DNA of 64,000 nt from Tropicimonas sediminicola (GCF_900188335.1 NZ_FZOY01000008.1:1-64000); one strand, 5' to 3'; counted from the first letter of the stretch, positions 35,216 to 47,024 are shown. Notes: generated by a model not told the origin, from the sequence alone. Numbers and translations: made by a program.

Positions 35216-35339
35216 GAGGCCTCCTGCGGGTTGGCGGCAGTCTGGCGCATCGTGTCCGGTTTCGCACCGGAAGGCGAGCCCGCTTGACCATTTCGCCCGC
35301 TTGACGCAGCTAGGGCGCGACAGACGAAAGGCACACGGC

Positions 35340-35768
35340 ATGAGCGACTTCGACCTCGACAGCTTCCTGCCCTACCGGCTGGCGGTCCTTGCCGGACAGG
35401 TCAGCCGCGAGTTCTCCCGCCGCTACAACGAGCGCTTCGGCATCTCGCGCCCGGAATGGCGGGTGGTTGCGCACCTGGCGCAGTCGGGGCCGGCCAGTGT
35501 CGGCGAGATCCACCAGCGCGTCGACATGGACAAGTCGCGCGTCTCCCGCGCCGCGACGCGGCTGGAGCAGGCGGGCTATATCCGCAAGGACGCGCACCCG
35601 ACCGACGGCCGCCTGGTGACCCTTCGGCTGACCCAGGCGGGGCGGGCGATGATGCAGGAACTGAGCGAGATGGCCCGCGCCTACCAGGCCGAGCTGACCG
35701 AACGCCTCGGCCCGCAGGCCGAGCAGCTCGACCTCGCCATGCAGAAACTTTACGTCAGCGAGGACTGA
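35340..35768 (+). CDS. MarR family transcriptional regulator
   Basis: The 142-residue protein has the MarR winged helix: [40 protein letters not shown], then the wing [19 protein letters not shown]. Start was set at the ATG giving [20 protein letters not shown], the usual helix-1 entry. Its divergent position to kbl suggests control of the threonine operon; the thiolase downstream in the same direction (69 bp) may be in the same transcript. Ligand unknown. Confidence 0.9.
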   Translation: MSDFDLDSFLPYRLAVLAGQVSREFSRRYNERFGISRPEWRVVAHLAQSGPASVGEIHQRVDMDKSRVSRAATRLEQAGYIRKDAHPTDGRLVTLRLTQAGRAMMQELSEMARAYQAELTERLGPQAEQLDLAMQKLYVSED

Positions 35769-35837
35769 GGGGCGGCGAGAGCCCTCCCACCATCGGCGCG
35801 CGCGGGCTATGCTGGCGGCTGGATGAGGGAGGATTCC

Positions 35838-37013
<1,176 letters not shown>

Positions 37014-37016
37014 GGC

Positions 37017-39053
37017 TCAGCGCAGCAAAACGGAGGCGCGCGCGGCCATGCCATGCGCGTCTATCACCGAGAGGGTGACGAAGCCCTTGCCCGGGCTCTC
37101 GACGAAACTCTCCCGACTGCGCGCCTGCAGCACCAGCGGCGCGCCGTTGACCAGCCATGTGAACGGCGGCGTGCCGTCCCGCACCTTGAGCACCAGACCG
37201 TCCGGCGCCTCGATCTCGGCGCCATCGGGCGGAAAGGCGAGCTTGGGCGCTTCCGGCGGCGGCTGGAAGGCGGCGGAACGGGAGCGGAAGCGCTGCAGCG
37301 GCTGCGGCAGGCTGGCCGTCGGCAGCAGCAGGACCCCGTCCGGTGGCGGCGGCAGGGGCTCGGCGCGCGGCGCGATGGTGTCGAAGACCCGGAAGAGCAG
37401 CGGCGCGGCCAGCCCGCCGCCGAAGGCGCCGGGAACGGAGGTTCCGTCCGGCCTCCCGAGCCAGACGCCGACGACATGCCGCCCGTCGAACCCGATCGCC
37501 CAGGCGTCCCGGTGGCCATAGCTCGTGCCCGTCTTGTAGGCGAGCTTGACCCGCGCGGCGTGCGGCGGGGGGGCGATGCCAGCAAGGATATGGCCGACCT
37601 CCCAGGCCGCTTCCTCGGAGAGCACCTGCTTCACGGGTGCGGACGGCACGTCCGAGGCATAGCGAAGCGCCATCGCCTCCCCACCGCGGGCCAGCGCCCC
37701 GTAGAGCCGCACCAGATCCTCCAGTGTCACGCCCACGCCCCCGAGCGCGACCGCGAGGCCCGGCGCGCCCTCCGGCAGCACCGGCGTCACCCCAGCCCGC
37801 CGCAGCCGCGCCATCAGCCGCGCCGGGCCTATGGCCTCGGTCAGCGCCACGGCGGGAATGTTGAGCGACAGCTCCAGCGCCTGCCGGACCCGGATCGTGC
37901 CGCGATAAAGGCCGTCGAAATTCACCGGGGCGTAGCCGCCGAACGCGGTCGGGCGATCCTCGATTAGGGTTTCCGGATGGGCGAGGCCGAGGTCGAAGGC
38001 GAGCCCGTAAATCAGCGGCTTCAGGGTCGAGCCGGGCGAGCGCAGGGCGCGGGTCATGTCGAGCCAGCCGCCGCGCCGCTCGTCGAGGTAGCCGGCCGAC
38101 CCGACACTGGCCAGCACCTCGCCGCTCCGATGATCCGCCACGAGGATCGCCGCCGAAAGCTGCTCGCCGGCCGTCCCGGCGGTCTCGGCGGCCAGCCGTT
38201 CCAGCGCCGCCTGCAGGTTGCGGTCGAGCGTGGTATCGTGGCTTCCCCGCAGCGGTTGGTCTGCGCGCAGCCTTTCGGCCAGATGCGGCGCGAAGGCCGG
38301 GAAGCTGCGCCGGATCGCCGGAACCGGCGTGGTCCGTGCCGCCGCCGCGGCCTCTGTCGCGAGCACGCCGGCGCCTTCCATCCGCGACAGAACCCGGTCG
38401 CGGGCGATCGTCGCCGAGCCCGTGTCGCGGTCCGGACGGCGGCTCGCCGGCGCCTGCGGGATCGCCACCAGCAGCGCCGCTTCGGCGGGGGTGAGGCGCC
38501 TCGGCTCCTTTCCGAAATAGGCCAGCGTCGCGGCGCGCACGCCCTCGAGGTTACCGCCGAAGGGTGCCCGGTCGAGATAAAGCGACAGGATCCGTTCCTT
38601 GGAAAGGCGCCGTTCCAGCGCAAGCGCCACCCGCATCTGCCGCAGTTTGCCCTTCATCTGGCCGGTGGTGCCGTCCTCCAGCAGCCGCGCCACCTGCATC
38701 GTCAGGGTCGAACCGCCGGAGACGACCTCGCCGTTCCGGACCGCCTGTCCGGCGGCACGCATCATCGCGATCCAGTCCACCCCGCCGTGCCGGTAGAAAC
38801 GCTTGTCCTCGAACGCGACCAGCATCTCCAGGTAGAGCGGGTCCACGCCGCCCGGCCGGCTGGCCAGGCGCCAGCGGCCATCACCGACGGTGAAGGCGCG
38901 GAGCAGCCGGCCCTCCCGGTCGAGCACCTCCACCGAGGTCTCGCTGACCAGCGCCGGCAGGTCGGTGGCGTCGACCCAGGCGTCGAAGCCATCGCGCGCC
39001 GCCGCACCCAGAAACAGCAGCAGCGCCAGCAGAAGCAGGCCACGCCGCTTCAC
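37017..39053 (-). CDS. pbpC: Penicillin-binding protein 1C
   Basis: The 678-residue bifunctional peptidoglycan synthase has a short N-terminal membrane anchor (LLLLALLLFLGAAA). A GT51 transglycosylase domain follows (FEDKRFYRHGGVDWIAMMRA, GGSTLTMQVARLL, LDRAPFGGNLEGV), then a transpeptidase domain with SPGSTLKP (SxxK), SLN and KTGTSYG. A PBP1C C-terminal beta domain ends the protein. The GTG start overlaps the alpha-2-macroglobulin stop by 4 bp. The pairing is a known bacterial theme: the macroglobulin traps proteases that enter through damaged envelope while PBP1C repairs the wall. Confidence 0.95.
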   Translation of the reverse strand: MKRRGLLLLALLLFLGAAARDGFDAWVDATDLPALVSETSVEVLDREGRLLRAFTVGDGRWRLASRPGGVDPLYLEMLVAFEDKRFYRHGGVDWIAMMRAAGQAVRNGEVVSGGSTLTMQVARLLEDGTTGQMKGKLRQMRVALALERRLSKERILSLYLDRAPFGGNLEGVRAATLAYFGKEPRRLTPAEAALLVAIPQAPASRRPDRDTGSATIARDRVLSRMEGAGVLATEAAAAARTTPVPAIRRSFPAFAPHLAERLRADQPLRGSHDTTLDRNLQAALERLAAETAGTAGEQLSAAILVADHRSGEVLASVGSAGYLDERRGGWLDMTRALRSPGSTLKPLIYGLAFDLGLAHPETLIEDRPTAFGGYAPVNFDGLYRGTIRVRQALELSLNIPAVALTEAIGPARLMARLRRAGVTPVLPEGAPGLAVALGGVGVTLEDLVRLYGALARGGEAMALRYASDVPSAPVKQVLSEEAAWEVGHILAGIAPPPHAARVKLAYKTGTSYGHRDAWAIGFDGRHVVGVWLGRPDGTSVPGAFGGGLAAPLLFRVFDTIAPRAEPLPPPPDGVLLLPTASLPQPLQRFRSRSAAFQPPPEAPKLAFPPDGAEIEAPDGLVLKVRDGTPPFTWLVNGAPLVLQARSRESFVESPGKGFVTLSVIDAHGMAARASVLLR

Positions 39054-42000
39054 GGCGTCACCGTCACCCGGCCGGCCTCGGTGCTTGCGCGGAACTGCGG
39101 TCGGTACATGTCCTCGACGCTCGCCGCCGGGTGATGGTAGCTGCCGGGCGAGACCGCCCGCACCACATAGGCGAGGCGGAACGGATCGTCGGAGCGCCAG
39201 TCGACGGCGGCGAGGAAGCGCTCCTGCCGGAATTCCGCGGTGCGGGTCTCGGCCGTCTCGAGCCAGGGAAGCGCACGGATGTCGCCGCCCTGCACGAGGC
39301 TCGGATTGTCGATCTCGAACCCGGCGGGCAGCGGGTCGTCGACCATCAGCCGCGCCCCCCCCTGATCGAAGGGCGTGACCGTCAGCACCGCGACCAGCCG
39401 CGTACCCTGCGTCACCTGCGCGGGATCGGCCGGCGCGCCCTCGGTGGTGAAATACTCCCGGGTCAGCGCATAGCCGTTGCTGCGGCGCGTTGCGGGATCG
39501 GAGGGCACGCCAAAGGTGGTCAACGTGAGTTCCGTGTCGCGGCCGGAGGTGTTGGCGACCACGACGGGCTCGGCCCTCGCGTCATCCTGCAGAACCCGGA
39601 CGAGCGGCCCCGTGGCCGGCTGGCCGTCGATCATGAAGCCCTCGCCGGCGCTGTCCACCAGCGCATGGGCGGCGAGCAGCGACCAGGCGGATTCCTGGGT
39701 GGAGCGGGCGCGCAACGCGGAGGCGACCCGCTGGCTCAGCGCCTCCCGGTCCACCGCCATGCTGCCGGCCTCTGCAGCAAGCGCCAGAACGCCGGCGCTG
39801 TCGCGCAGGTTGGTGCCGTAATCGGCGCGCCAGAGCTGCTCCGTCTCGTCCTGCAGACGCGGCAGCAGTTGCGCCGCGGCGCGGGCGAACATGGTGTCGG
39901 CCCGCTTCTGATCGCCGTAGAGCGCAAGCGCGGCGCCGATCTGCGCCGTGGCGAGCGGCGTGGCAAAGGCCGCGCCCTTGACGTCGGCATAGTAGCGCAG
40001 GTCGCCGATCGGGGCCGCGCCCTCGCGCGCGAGCACCAGCAGCGCATAGGCCAGATCCTCGCCGCCCTCGTCGAAGTCGGGCGCGTAGTTGAGCTTGTTG
40101 CGCAGGTTGTCCAGCGCCTGGGTGAAGGCGCGCTCCGGCACCTCGTGCCCCTGCGCCCGCGCCCGGCTGAGGAAGTCGGAGACATAGGCGTCGAGCCAGA
40201 AATCGTCGTCCCCCGGCCGCCAGAGGCCGAAGCCGCCGGTGCCGGACTGCCGCGACAGAACCCGGTCGACCGCCTCCCCGATCCGGGCGTCCACCGCCTC
40301 GCGGTCGCCGAGGCCGAGCGCCTGCGCCATCTCGTCGAAATAGAGCAGCGGAAGCGCCTGGCTCGTGACCTGTTCGGTGCAGCCATAGGGATAGCGGTCG
40401 AGCGCGTTTAACAACCCCGGCGCGTCGAACCGCGCCACCGGGCCGAGCGCCAGCGTGGCGGTACCGGTGCCGGGCCGAAGCCCCGCGAAGACATCGCGCG
40501 AGAGCGTGAAGCTGTCGCCCGCGGCGAGCGGGAAGCGATGGGTCGTGGCGACCTCCGGATCGTTGACCTGCACCGGAAGCGCGAGCGTCTTGTCGAGCAC
40601 CTCGCCGCCCGGCGTGGTCAGGGCGATCTCGACAGTGGCAAGGCCCGGCGCATCCGCCCGGATCGGCACCTCGAAACTCCGCCGCCCCTGTTCGGAAAGC
40701 TCGATCTCGGCGGGTACGGCCGCGCCGTCCAGTGTCAGCCCTTCAGCCGTGATGGCGAGGCCGGCCTGACCAACGGGCCCCTCGGCGTGAACCAGTTCCA
40801 GCAGCAACCGGCTCTCGTCGCCCGGCGCGAGGAACCGCGGCAGCGACGCGGTGAGCACCACCGGGTCGCGCACCAAAACGTCGGAAGCGGCCTTGCCGAC
40901 CCCGCTGTCGGACCAGACCACCGCCATCAGCTTCACCTGCCCGTTGAAGGCAGGCAGGTCGAAACGCGCGCGGGCGTAGCCGTCCTCCCCGACCTCCACA
41001 GGGCCGGAGAAATAGGCGACCAGCTCCTCGGTCGGCGGAGGGCTTTCCATGCGCATCTCGGCCAGCGCGTCACCGCCGGACCGGATCAGCCCGCGTGCGC
41101 CGGTCTGGCCGTCGATCAGCCTGCCATAGATGTCCCGCAGCCCCATGCCGAGCTTGCGCTGACCGAAGTAATAGCCCGGCGCGTCCGGCGGCTGGTGGCC
41201 AGTGAGGTTCAGGATGCCCTGATCCACCGCCGCGATGGTGGCATAGGCGCGCTGGCCCACCGCCAGCCCGTCGACCTTGAGCGCAACGTCCAATGGCGCG
41301 CGCGGTCGTGCGGTCTCCGGCACGTCGAAAGCGGCTGCGAGCCGGGCATCGCCCGGGTCCACCGCGGCATGTGCCAACCCGAGGGCCCGGGTCGGCCCGC
41401 GCCCCTCGGCGCCCTCCATCGGCCGGATCAGGGTGGCTGTGACATAGGCGCCGGCGCCCCAGTCATCGGTCACCGGCAGCTCCACGACGCTCTCGCCCTC
41501 GGGCAGGTCCAGTGTCTTCATGGCGATCAGCCGGTTTGAGACGACCGTGACCAACGCCTTGCCGGCCTCGCGCGGCACCACCCGCAGGCGGGCGGTTTCG
41601 CCCGGAAGGTAAGCGGACTTGTCGAGCGAGACCTCCAGAACGTCCGGCGTCGCGCTGGCATCGGCCGGCGCATACCAACCGGCGTTGAAATCGGTCGAAC
41701 TGGCCGCGTAGGGCCCGTCGATCCGCTCCACCACCAGCTCGTACTGGCCCCAGTCGACCGGTGCGGCGACGCGGGCCGGCTCTGCGCCGAGGGCCACGTC
41801 GCCCGAAGCCACGCGGCTGCGGCGGGTGATCGGCTCCCAGTCCCAGCTGCCGTACTGGGAATACCACTGGTACCGGGTCTCGATCCGGTTGAGCACCCAT
41901 TTCACCCGCATCGGCATGGCCGCGCCATCCGGACCGACCCCCAACAGGTCAAAGGCCGCCTCGGTGCCTTCCGCGACAACGCCGTCAAAGGCCGGGCGGA

Positions 42001-44488
42001 TGCCGATCATCGGCAGAGACGGGGTGAGCGCGCGGGTAAGGCGGCGCTCCACCGGGCGACCGGAGCCTTCGGAGACGCGCAAGGTGACCCGGGCTTCCAA
42101 AGGCCGCGCCGGGTCGGCAATCTCGGGGAAGGCGAGCGGAAGCACAGCCATACCTGCCGTATCCGTCCGCGCGGTCTCCAGCACCTCCATCCGCGGTTCG
42201 AACGGGGCATCGTGGAGGCCGAAGCGGTAGCCGGGCAGCCCCGCAAGCCCCTCGGCCGCGCGCAGCTGCACCTCGCCCTCGACCGGCAGGTCGGCCCCCG
42301 GCGCACCGAAGAGATAGCGCGCCTCCACCCGAAGCGGCGGCGTGTCCTCCAGCCGGATTTCGCCCTCGGGCAGGTGCATCTCCACGTCGATCCGCTCGGG
42401 CAGGAAATCCTCGACCAGCACCGTCTGGCTGGCCAGCGCCGGCGCCTCCGGGTCGGCGTGGAGCGCGAGCGTCCAGGTGCCGCGCGGCGCCGTCCCACCC
42501 ACCGGCATGGCAAAGACATGGCCACCCGCGATGCCGCCATCGCTGACGAGGCGGCTGTATTCGACGCCATCGGGCCGGGTCAGGATCGCGGTCAGCGGCA
42601 GCCCGTCGATGGCCTTCGCCTCGCCATCGCGGGCGAGTGCCGTGACGTGGATCGTCTCTCCCGCCCGGTATGCGCCGCGGTCCGTGGCGAGGAACACGTC
42701 GATCGGTCCGGCGGCCGGCCGGCCCTCTACGCCGCGGTCCGACAGGTCGAACTCCGGATCGGTCAGCGGCAGGAAGCCGAGATCCTCTTCGCCCAGCTTC
42801 GCCAGCACCAGCGCCGGTGCGGCACCGCCGCGTCCCAGCGTCAGGCCGGGCGCGAACCGGGCATAGCCCTCGGCATCGGCCTTCACGGTGGCCAGCACCC
42901 GGTTGGAACGGGACAGCAAAGAGAGCTCGACGCCGTCCAACGGCTCGGCGCTGGCTAGGCTTCGCGCGAACATATGCAGTCCGTCGGCCCCGCTCATGCT
43001 CGCCAGGCCGATGTCGGAAATCACGAACCACTGGGTCGCGGGCGGCGCGTCGTAGGGGTCGGCACCCGGAATGCCCGCCTTGAGCGCATAGAGCCCCGGC
43101 GCCAGCCCGGCGATGGCCTCGCCCATCGGAAGGAGGGTCGTGACATCCCGGTTCAACTCCGAGACGACCTCGCCCATGCCGCTCCAGACCTCTTCCGCCA
43201 GCGTGCCGTCGAGCCGGCGATCCTCCCATTCGGAGACCGGCTGGCCGAACATGTTCTCCTGGATCATCTGCAGGATATTGCGGTCGCTCACCCGCCGCAG
43301 GGCCAGCTCCACCTCGGGCAGGTTCACGGTCACAATCGGCAGCGCGGCGTCCCCGGTGCGGGGCAGCACGAAGGCGCGGCCGGGAAAGCGGACCGACGGC
43401 GCACGGTCGCGTACGTAGATGTCGAGCGGCATGTCGCGGATCAGTCCCTCGCCGGACGCCGCCGGCAGGCCGGCCCGGAAGGTCACGCGGTAGCGCGAGC
43501 CATGCTCCACGCCCTCGATGCAGAGTTGCCGGTCGTCGGGCTCCACCGCGAGGCTGACCGCCGGAAGCTGCACATATGGCTCGAACTCGACGCCCTTCGC
43601 CAGCGGCTCGCTGAAGGTCACGCAGAGGTTCGGCACGGCAAGGTCGCTGTTGACCTGGTGATCGACGATGCGGAATCCGTATTTCCCGATGGCGGCATCG
43701 AGCGCCCCGGCCACGCGCGGGCCGGGCGCAAGCCGCTCGGCCAGCCGCAGGGCGGGCAGCATGTCGCCCCCGCGCCGGGCTGCCTCCAGCGCCTCCGACA
43801 GGGTGATGAGCGCATCGGCCTGCGCCGCTGGTGTGGCGGAGCGGAGATAGGCGTTTACCGCGGCCGGCAGGGCGCGGCCCCGGTAGGTTTCGGTCTCCTG
43901 CCGGGAGTTCCCCTCGGCGGCCAGAGCCTCGCTGGCATAGGCACGCCAGTGGTCTGCGCCGTCGGTGACGACCAGTGCCAGACCGACCCAGCGCATCCGC
44001 TCAGTGGCAGAGCCCGCGCCGCGAATGGCGGCCTCGATCTCGTCCAGATTGACACCCCCGGCCAGATGGCGGCGCGGCAACGCCTCCGCCTCCCGAAGTG
44101 CAGCGTCGAGGTCCTCGGTCCGCAGGAAATCGAGCTCCGCCGCCCGCTGCCGCGCGGCCTCCAGCATCGACGGCGGCGTTTCCAGCACCACCGCGGACAT
44201 CGCCCCCTGATACGGCTCCCGCCGGGTCATGCCCCGCTTGGGAAAGCAGCTCCCCGAGCGCGCGTTGAAGGTAAAGGCCCCGCATTCGGCATCTGTCAGG
44301 CAGGCGGTGCGGCAGGCCTCGTAGCTGGTGTCGAACAGCGCCCGCAGGTCCGCGCCGTAGTAATCCATGTCGCGCTCGACGATCACGCGGCGCGCGGGCA
44401 CCGGATCGGACACGGGCTGCGCCAGCGCCGGGCCGGGACGTTCGAGAAACAGAACGAGAGCGAGGAAAAGCAGAACAAGCTGTCGCAT
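39050..44488 (-). CDS. Bacterial alpha-2-macroglobulin family protein with PAN domain
   Basis: The 1812-residue periplasmic protein has a Sec signal peptide (LVLLFLALVLFLERPGPALA) and a PAN/Apple-like module (DYYGADLRALFDTSYEACRT, then AFTFNARSGSCF). Multiple macroglobulin beta domains (MG/A2M_N) follow, then a thioester-type helical domain with GCTEQ at about residues 1369-1373. The CxEQ motif means it should form an internal thioester and trap attacking proteases covalently. No lipobox cysteine is seen, unlike E. coli YfhM, so it would be soluble or held otherwise. Start chosen at the ATG beginning the signal peptide. It precedes pbpC with a 4-bp overlap. Confidence 0.93.
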   Translation of the reverse strand: MRQLVLLFLALVLFLERPGPALAQPVSDPVPARRVIVERDMDYYGADLRALFDTSYEACRTACLTDAECGAFTFNARSGSCFPKRGMTRREPYQGAMSAVVLETPPSMLEAARQRAAELDFLRTEDLDAALREAEALPRRHLAGGVNLDEIEAAIRGAGSATERMRWVGLALVVTDGADHWRAYASEALAAEGNSRQETETYRGRALPAAVNAYLRSATPAAQADALITLSEALEAARRGGDMLPALRLAERLAPGPRVAGALDAAIGKYGFRIVDHQVNSDLAVPNLCVTFSEPLAKGVEFEPYVQLPAVSLAVEPDDRQLCIEGVEHGSRYRVTFRAGLPAASGEGLIRDMPLDIYVRDRAPSVRFPGRAFVLPRTGDAALPIVTVNLPEVELALRRVSDRNILQMIQENMFGQPVSEWEDRRLDGTLAEEVWSGMGEVVSELNRDVTTLLPMGEAIAGLAPGLYALKAGIPGADPYDAPPATQWFVISDIGLASMSGADGLHMFARSLASAEPLDGVELSLLSRSNRVLATVKADAEGYARFAPGLTLGRGGAAPALVLAKLGEEDLGFLPLTDPEFDLSDRGVEGRPAAGPIDVFLATDRGAYRAGETIHVTALARDGEAKAIDGLPLTAILTRPDGVEYSRLVSDGGIAGGHVFAMPVGGTAPRGTWTLALHADPEAPALASQTVLVEDFLPERIDVEMHLPEGEIRLEDTPPLRVEARYLFGAPGADLPVEGEVQLRAAEGLAGLPGYRFGLHDAPFEPRMEVLETARTDTAGMAVLPLAFPEIADPARPLEARVTLRVSEGSGRPVERRLTRALTPSLPMIGIRPAFDGVVAEGTEAAFDLLGVGPDGAAMPMRVKWVLNRIETRYQWYSQYGSWDWEPITRRSRVASGDVALGAEPARVAAPVDWGQYELVVERIDGPYAASSTDFNAGWYAPADASATPDVLEVSLDKSAYLPGETARLRVVPREAGKALVTVVSNRLIAMKTLDLPEGESVVELPVTDDWGAGAYVTATLIRPMEGAEGRGPTRALGLAHAAVDPGDARLAAAFDVPETARPRAPLDVALKVDGLAVGQRAYATIAAVDQGILNLTGHQPPDAPGYYFGQRKLGMGLRDIYGRLIDGQTGARGLIRSGGDALAEMRMESPPPTEELVAYFSGPVEVGEDGYARARFDLPAFNGQVKLMAVVWSDSGVGKAASDVLVRDPVVLTASLPRFLAPGDESRLLLELVHAEGPVGQAGLAITAEGLTLDGAAVPAEIELSEQGRRSFEVPIRADAPGLATVEIALTTPGGEVLDKTLALPVQVNDPEVATTHRFPLAAGDSFTLSRDVFAGLRPGTGTATLALGPVARFDAPGLLNALDRYPYGCTEQVTSQALPLLYFDEMAQALGLGDREAVDARIGEAVDRVLSRQSGTGGFGLWRPGDDDFWLDAYVSDFLSRARAQGHEVPERAFTQALDNLRNKLNYAPDFDEGGEDLAYALLVLAREGAAPIGDLRYYADVKGAAFATPLATAQIGAALALYGDQKRADTMFARAAAQLLPRLQDETEQLWRADYGTNLRDSAGVLALAAEAGSMAVDREALSQRVASALRARSTQESAWSLLAAHALVDSAGEGFMIDGQPATGPLVRVLQDDARAEPVVVANTSGRDTELTLTTFGVPSDPATRRSNGYALTREYFTTEGAPADPAQVTQGTRLVAVLTVTPFDQGGARLMVDDPLPAGFEIDNPSLVQGGDIRALPWLETAETRTAEFRQERFLAAVDWRSDDPFRLAYVVRAVSPGSYHHPAASVEDMYRPQFRASTEAGRVTVTP

Positions 44489-44669
44489 CGGAACGCGGCT
44501 CCGTGAATGATCGGGCGCCCCGAGCGTGACACAGCGTGCTTTCGCTTGGCAACGATTCCCCCGCCGCATCGTCAACGCCTGTGCCGGGCTGCGGTTAAAG
44601 CTCCCTTCACCATCAGGCGGCAGGATGCTCGCCAGATCCCGTCGGCTCATTTCCAGGGAGCGTGCACCG

Positions 44670-46922
44670 ATGAACATCACCGAGCGACTGGCCGCCGAAC
44701 GCCGCGGACGCCTTGCCGCGGAACGTCTCCTCGAGCTCAAGAGCCGGGAGCTGTTCGAGGCCAACCGCAAGCTCTCGCAACACGCGCTCGAACTTTCCGG
44801 GCAGATCGTGGAGCAGCGCGAAGAGGCCGCAGAGCTGAAGGACAGGAACGTGCGTGCCGAGGCCGACCTCAGGCGCGCCGAGGCGCAGGTGGGTATCGTG
44901 GAGCGGCGCCTGTGGGACTCGGTCGAGACCATCGCCGACGGCTTCGCTGTTTTCGACGCGCAGGACCGGCTGATCGCCGCCAACCGCGCCTGGCTCTCGC
45001 TCTTCGACCATGCGGGCCTGATCCAGCCGGGACTCTCCTACCTCGAGCTCCTGCGCTTCGCCACCGAACAGGGGATCGTCGACATCGGCGATGCCGCGCC
45101 CAGCGAATGGATCGGCGCCATGCTGGACCGCTGGGACGCCGCCCCGGTTTCGGAAGTCACGGTCAAGCTTTGGAACGGTCGGCACTACCGGTTGCTCGAC
45201 CGCCGCTCGCGCGATGGCGACATGGTCTGCCTTGCGCTCGATGTCACCGCGACCATCGCCCGGGAGGCGGAGCTGCGCGATGCGCGGGCGCGCGCCGAGG
45301 CGGCCAGCCGGGCCAAGTCCGCCTTTCTCGCCAACATGAGCCACGAGCTTCGCACACCGATGAACGGCGTGGTGGCGATGACGGACCTGCTGCTGGAGGG
45401 CGACCTGGACGAGGAACAGCGGCTCTATCTGCGCACCATCCGCAGCTCCGGCGACGCGCTGCTCGCGATCATCAACGACGTGCTGGATTTCTCCCGTATC
45501 GAGGCCGACCAGATGGCGTTCCGCCCCGAGCCCTTCGACATGGAGCGGATGCTGCACGAGGTGCTGACCCTCGTGGCCCCGCTAGCGCGGGAAAAGGGTC
45601 TCGACCTCCACGTGGATTACGACCTGTTCCTGCCCACGCGGCTGGTCGGCGACCCCGGGCGCATCCGGCAGGTGCTCACCAACCTGATCGGAAATGCCGT
45701 GAAGTTCACGGACGCGGGGCACGTCCTGATCCGCGTCGTCGGCATGGAGGCCGCCGACAACGCCTGGCAGATCCACGTCACGGTCGAAGATACCGGAATC
45801 GGCATCGATCCCGACATGCAGGAGCAGATCTTCGCCTCCTTCGCCCAGGTCGAGCAGGACAGGAACCGCAGTTTCGAAGGCACCGGGCTCGGGCTGGCGA
45901 TCAGCCGGGAAATCGTCGCGCGCATGGGCGGGCAGATCTGGGTCGAGTCGGAGAAGGCCAAGGGCGCGTGTTTCGGTTTCCGCGTCACCCTGCCCGGGGC
46001 CGAGCAACGTCACCCCGCGCCGCGGGGCCTCAAGCCCGGAGAAGTTCGCGCGATGATGGTGGGCAGCGGCGAAGATCTCGACCAGGTGATCCTGTCCCGG
46101 CAGTTGCGGCAGCTCGGACTGGAGGTGCGACAGGTGGACACCGGCGCCAAGGCGATGCAAGCGCTCCGGTCCGAGGCGCTCCCGCAGATCGTCCTGATCG
46201 ACGAGCGCCTGCCGGACCTGCTCGGGCTGGACCTCGCCGCCGCGATGCGCGAGGCCGGCCTGCATTCCGCGACCGTGCTGCTCTGCGCCGATCCGCATCA
46301 CGCCGCAGCGACCGCCGGGCAGGAGAGCGTCGACGCCACGCTGGTCCGCCCCATCCTGAGAAGTGCGCTCTTCGACACCCTTACGAGGCTGGCCGCGCGG
46401 CAGGAGCCGAGCCCCGGGGTCATTGGATCGAACGCCCAACGCGATGCGCTCACGCAATACGCCTCACATGCCGACCCGGCGGCCACGCCGCTCCCCCCGG
46501 TTCATCCGCCCCGGATGCGGGTGCTCGCAGCGGAGGACAATCGCACCAACCAGTTCGTCTTCCGCAAGATCGTCAAGGAACTCGACATCGACCTCGCCTT
46601 TGCCGGCACCGGGCGCGAAGCGGTGGACCTGTTCCGGTCCTTCGCACCGGATCTCGTGTTCATGGACATCTCGATGCCGGAGATGGACGGCAAGGAGGCC
46701 ACGCGGCGCATCCGGGCGCAGGAGGCGGCCGGCACGCGTATCCCGATCATCGCGCTCACCGCCCACGCGCTCGCCGGGGATCGGGAGGAAATCCTCGCCG
46801 CCGGGCTGGATTCCTACCTCACCAAACCCCTGAGGAAGTCCGAGATCGTCGAGGCGATCCTCGCCGGCTGCCCGGAAAGCTGCCGCCCCCCGTTGGAGGC
46901 CCTTCCCGCCGCGGCCGAGTAG
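44670..46922 (+). CDS. Hybrid sensor histidine kinase with two receiver domains
   Basis: The 750-residue protein has an N-terminal coiled coil (residues 1-85, Glu/Arg/Leu-rich) and a PAS-like domain (about 90-190, RLWDSVETIADGFAVFDAQD). A histidine kinase core follows, with H-box MSHELRTPMNG (His near residue 227), N box LTNLIGNAVKF and G boxes VEDTGIGID and GTGLGLAISREIV. A first receiver at about 460-570 (IDERLPDLLG) and a second at about 615-735 (AAEDNRTNQ, phosphorylatable FMDISMPEMDG) complete it. No membrane segment, so it is cytoplasmic. It is divergent from the macroglobulin gene across a 181-bp gap. Output partner is not encoded nearby. Confidence 0.93.
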   Translation: MNITERLAAERRGRLAAERLLELKSRELFEANRKLSQHALELSGQIVEQREEAAELKDRNVRAEADLRRAEAQVGIVERRLWDSVETIADGFAVFDAQDRLIAANRAWLSLFDHAGLIQPGLSYLELLRFATEQGIVDIGDAAPSEWIGAMLDRWDAAPVSEVTVKLWNGRHYRLLDRRSRDGDMVCLALDVTATIAREAELRDARARAEAASRAKSAFLANMSHELRTPMNGVVAMTDLLLEGDLDEEQRLYLRTIRSSGDALLAIINDVLDFSRIEADQMAFRPEPFDMERMLHEVLTLVAPLAREKGLDLHVDYDLFLPTRLVGDPGRIRQVLTNLIGNAVKFTDAGHVLIRVVGMEAADNAWQIHVTVEDTGIGIDPDMQEQIFASFAQVEQDRNRSFEGTGLGLAISREIVARMGGQIWVESEKAKGACFGFRVTLPGAEQRHPAPRGLKPGEVRAMMVGSGEDLDQVILSRQLRQLGLEVRQVDTGAKAMQALRSEALPQIVLIDERLPDLLGLDLAAAMREAGLHSATVLLCADPHHAAATAGQESVDATLVRPILRSALFDTLTRLAARQEPSPGVIGSNAQRDALTQYASHADPAATPLPPVHPPRMRVLAAEDNRTNQFVFRKIVKELDIDLAFAGTGREAVDLFRSFAPDLVFMDISMPEMDGKEATRRIRAQEAAGTRIPIIALTAHALAGDREEILAAGLDSYLTKPLRKSEIVEAILAGCPESCRPPLEALPAAAE

Positions 46923-46961
46923 GATACCCTGCACCGAAGGTGCCACGCCCAACCGCCAGCG

Positions 46962-46978
46962 CCCCGCCTCTGGCGGGG
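46962..46978. terminator. Bidirectional hairpin between histidine kinase and yaaA
   Basis: CCCCGCC-TCT-GGCGGGG forms a 7-bp stem, extended by partly complementary flanks GCCCAACCGCCAG and CTGGTGGGC. It lies in the gap between convergent genes and likely ends both transcripts. Confidence 0.55.
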
Positions 46979-47024
46979 TACTGGTGGGCGGGAGCCTTTC
47001 CCATTTGGCGCCCGCGACCCTACG

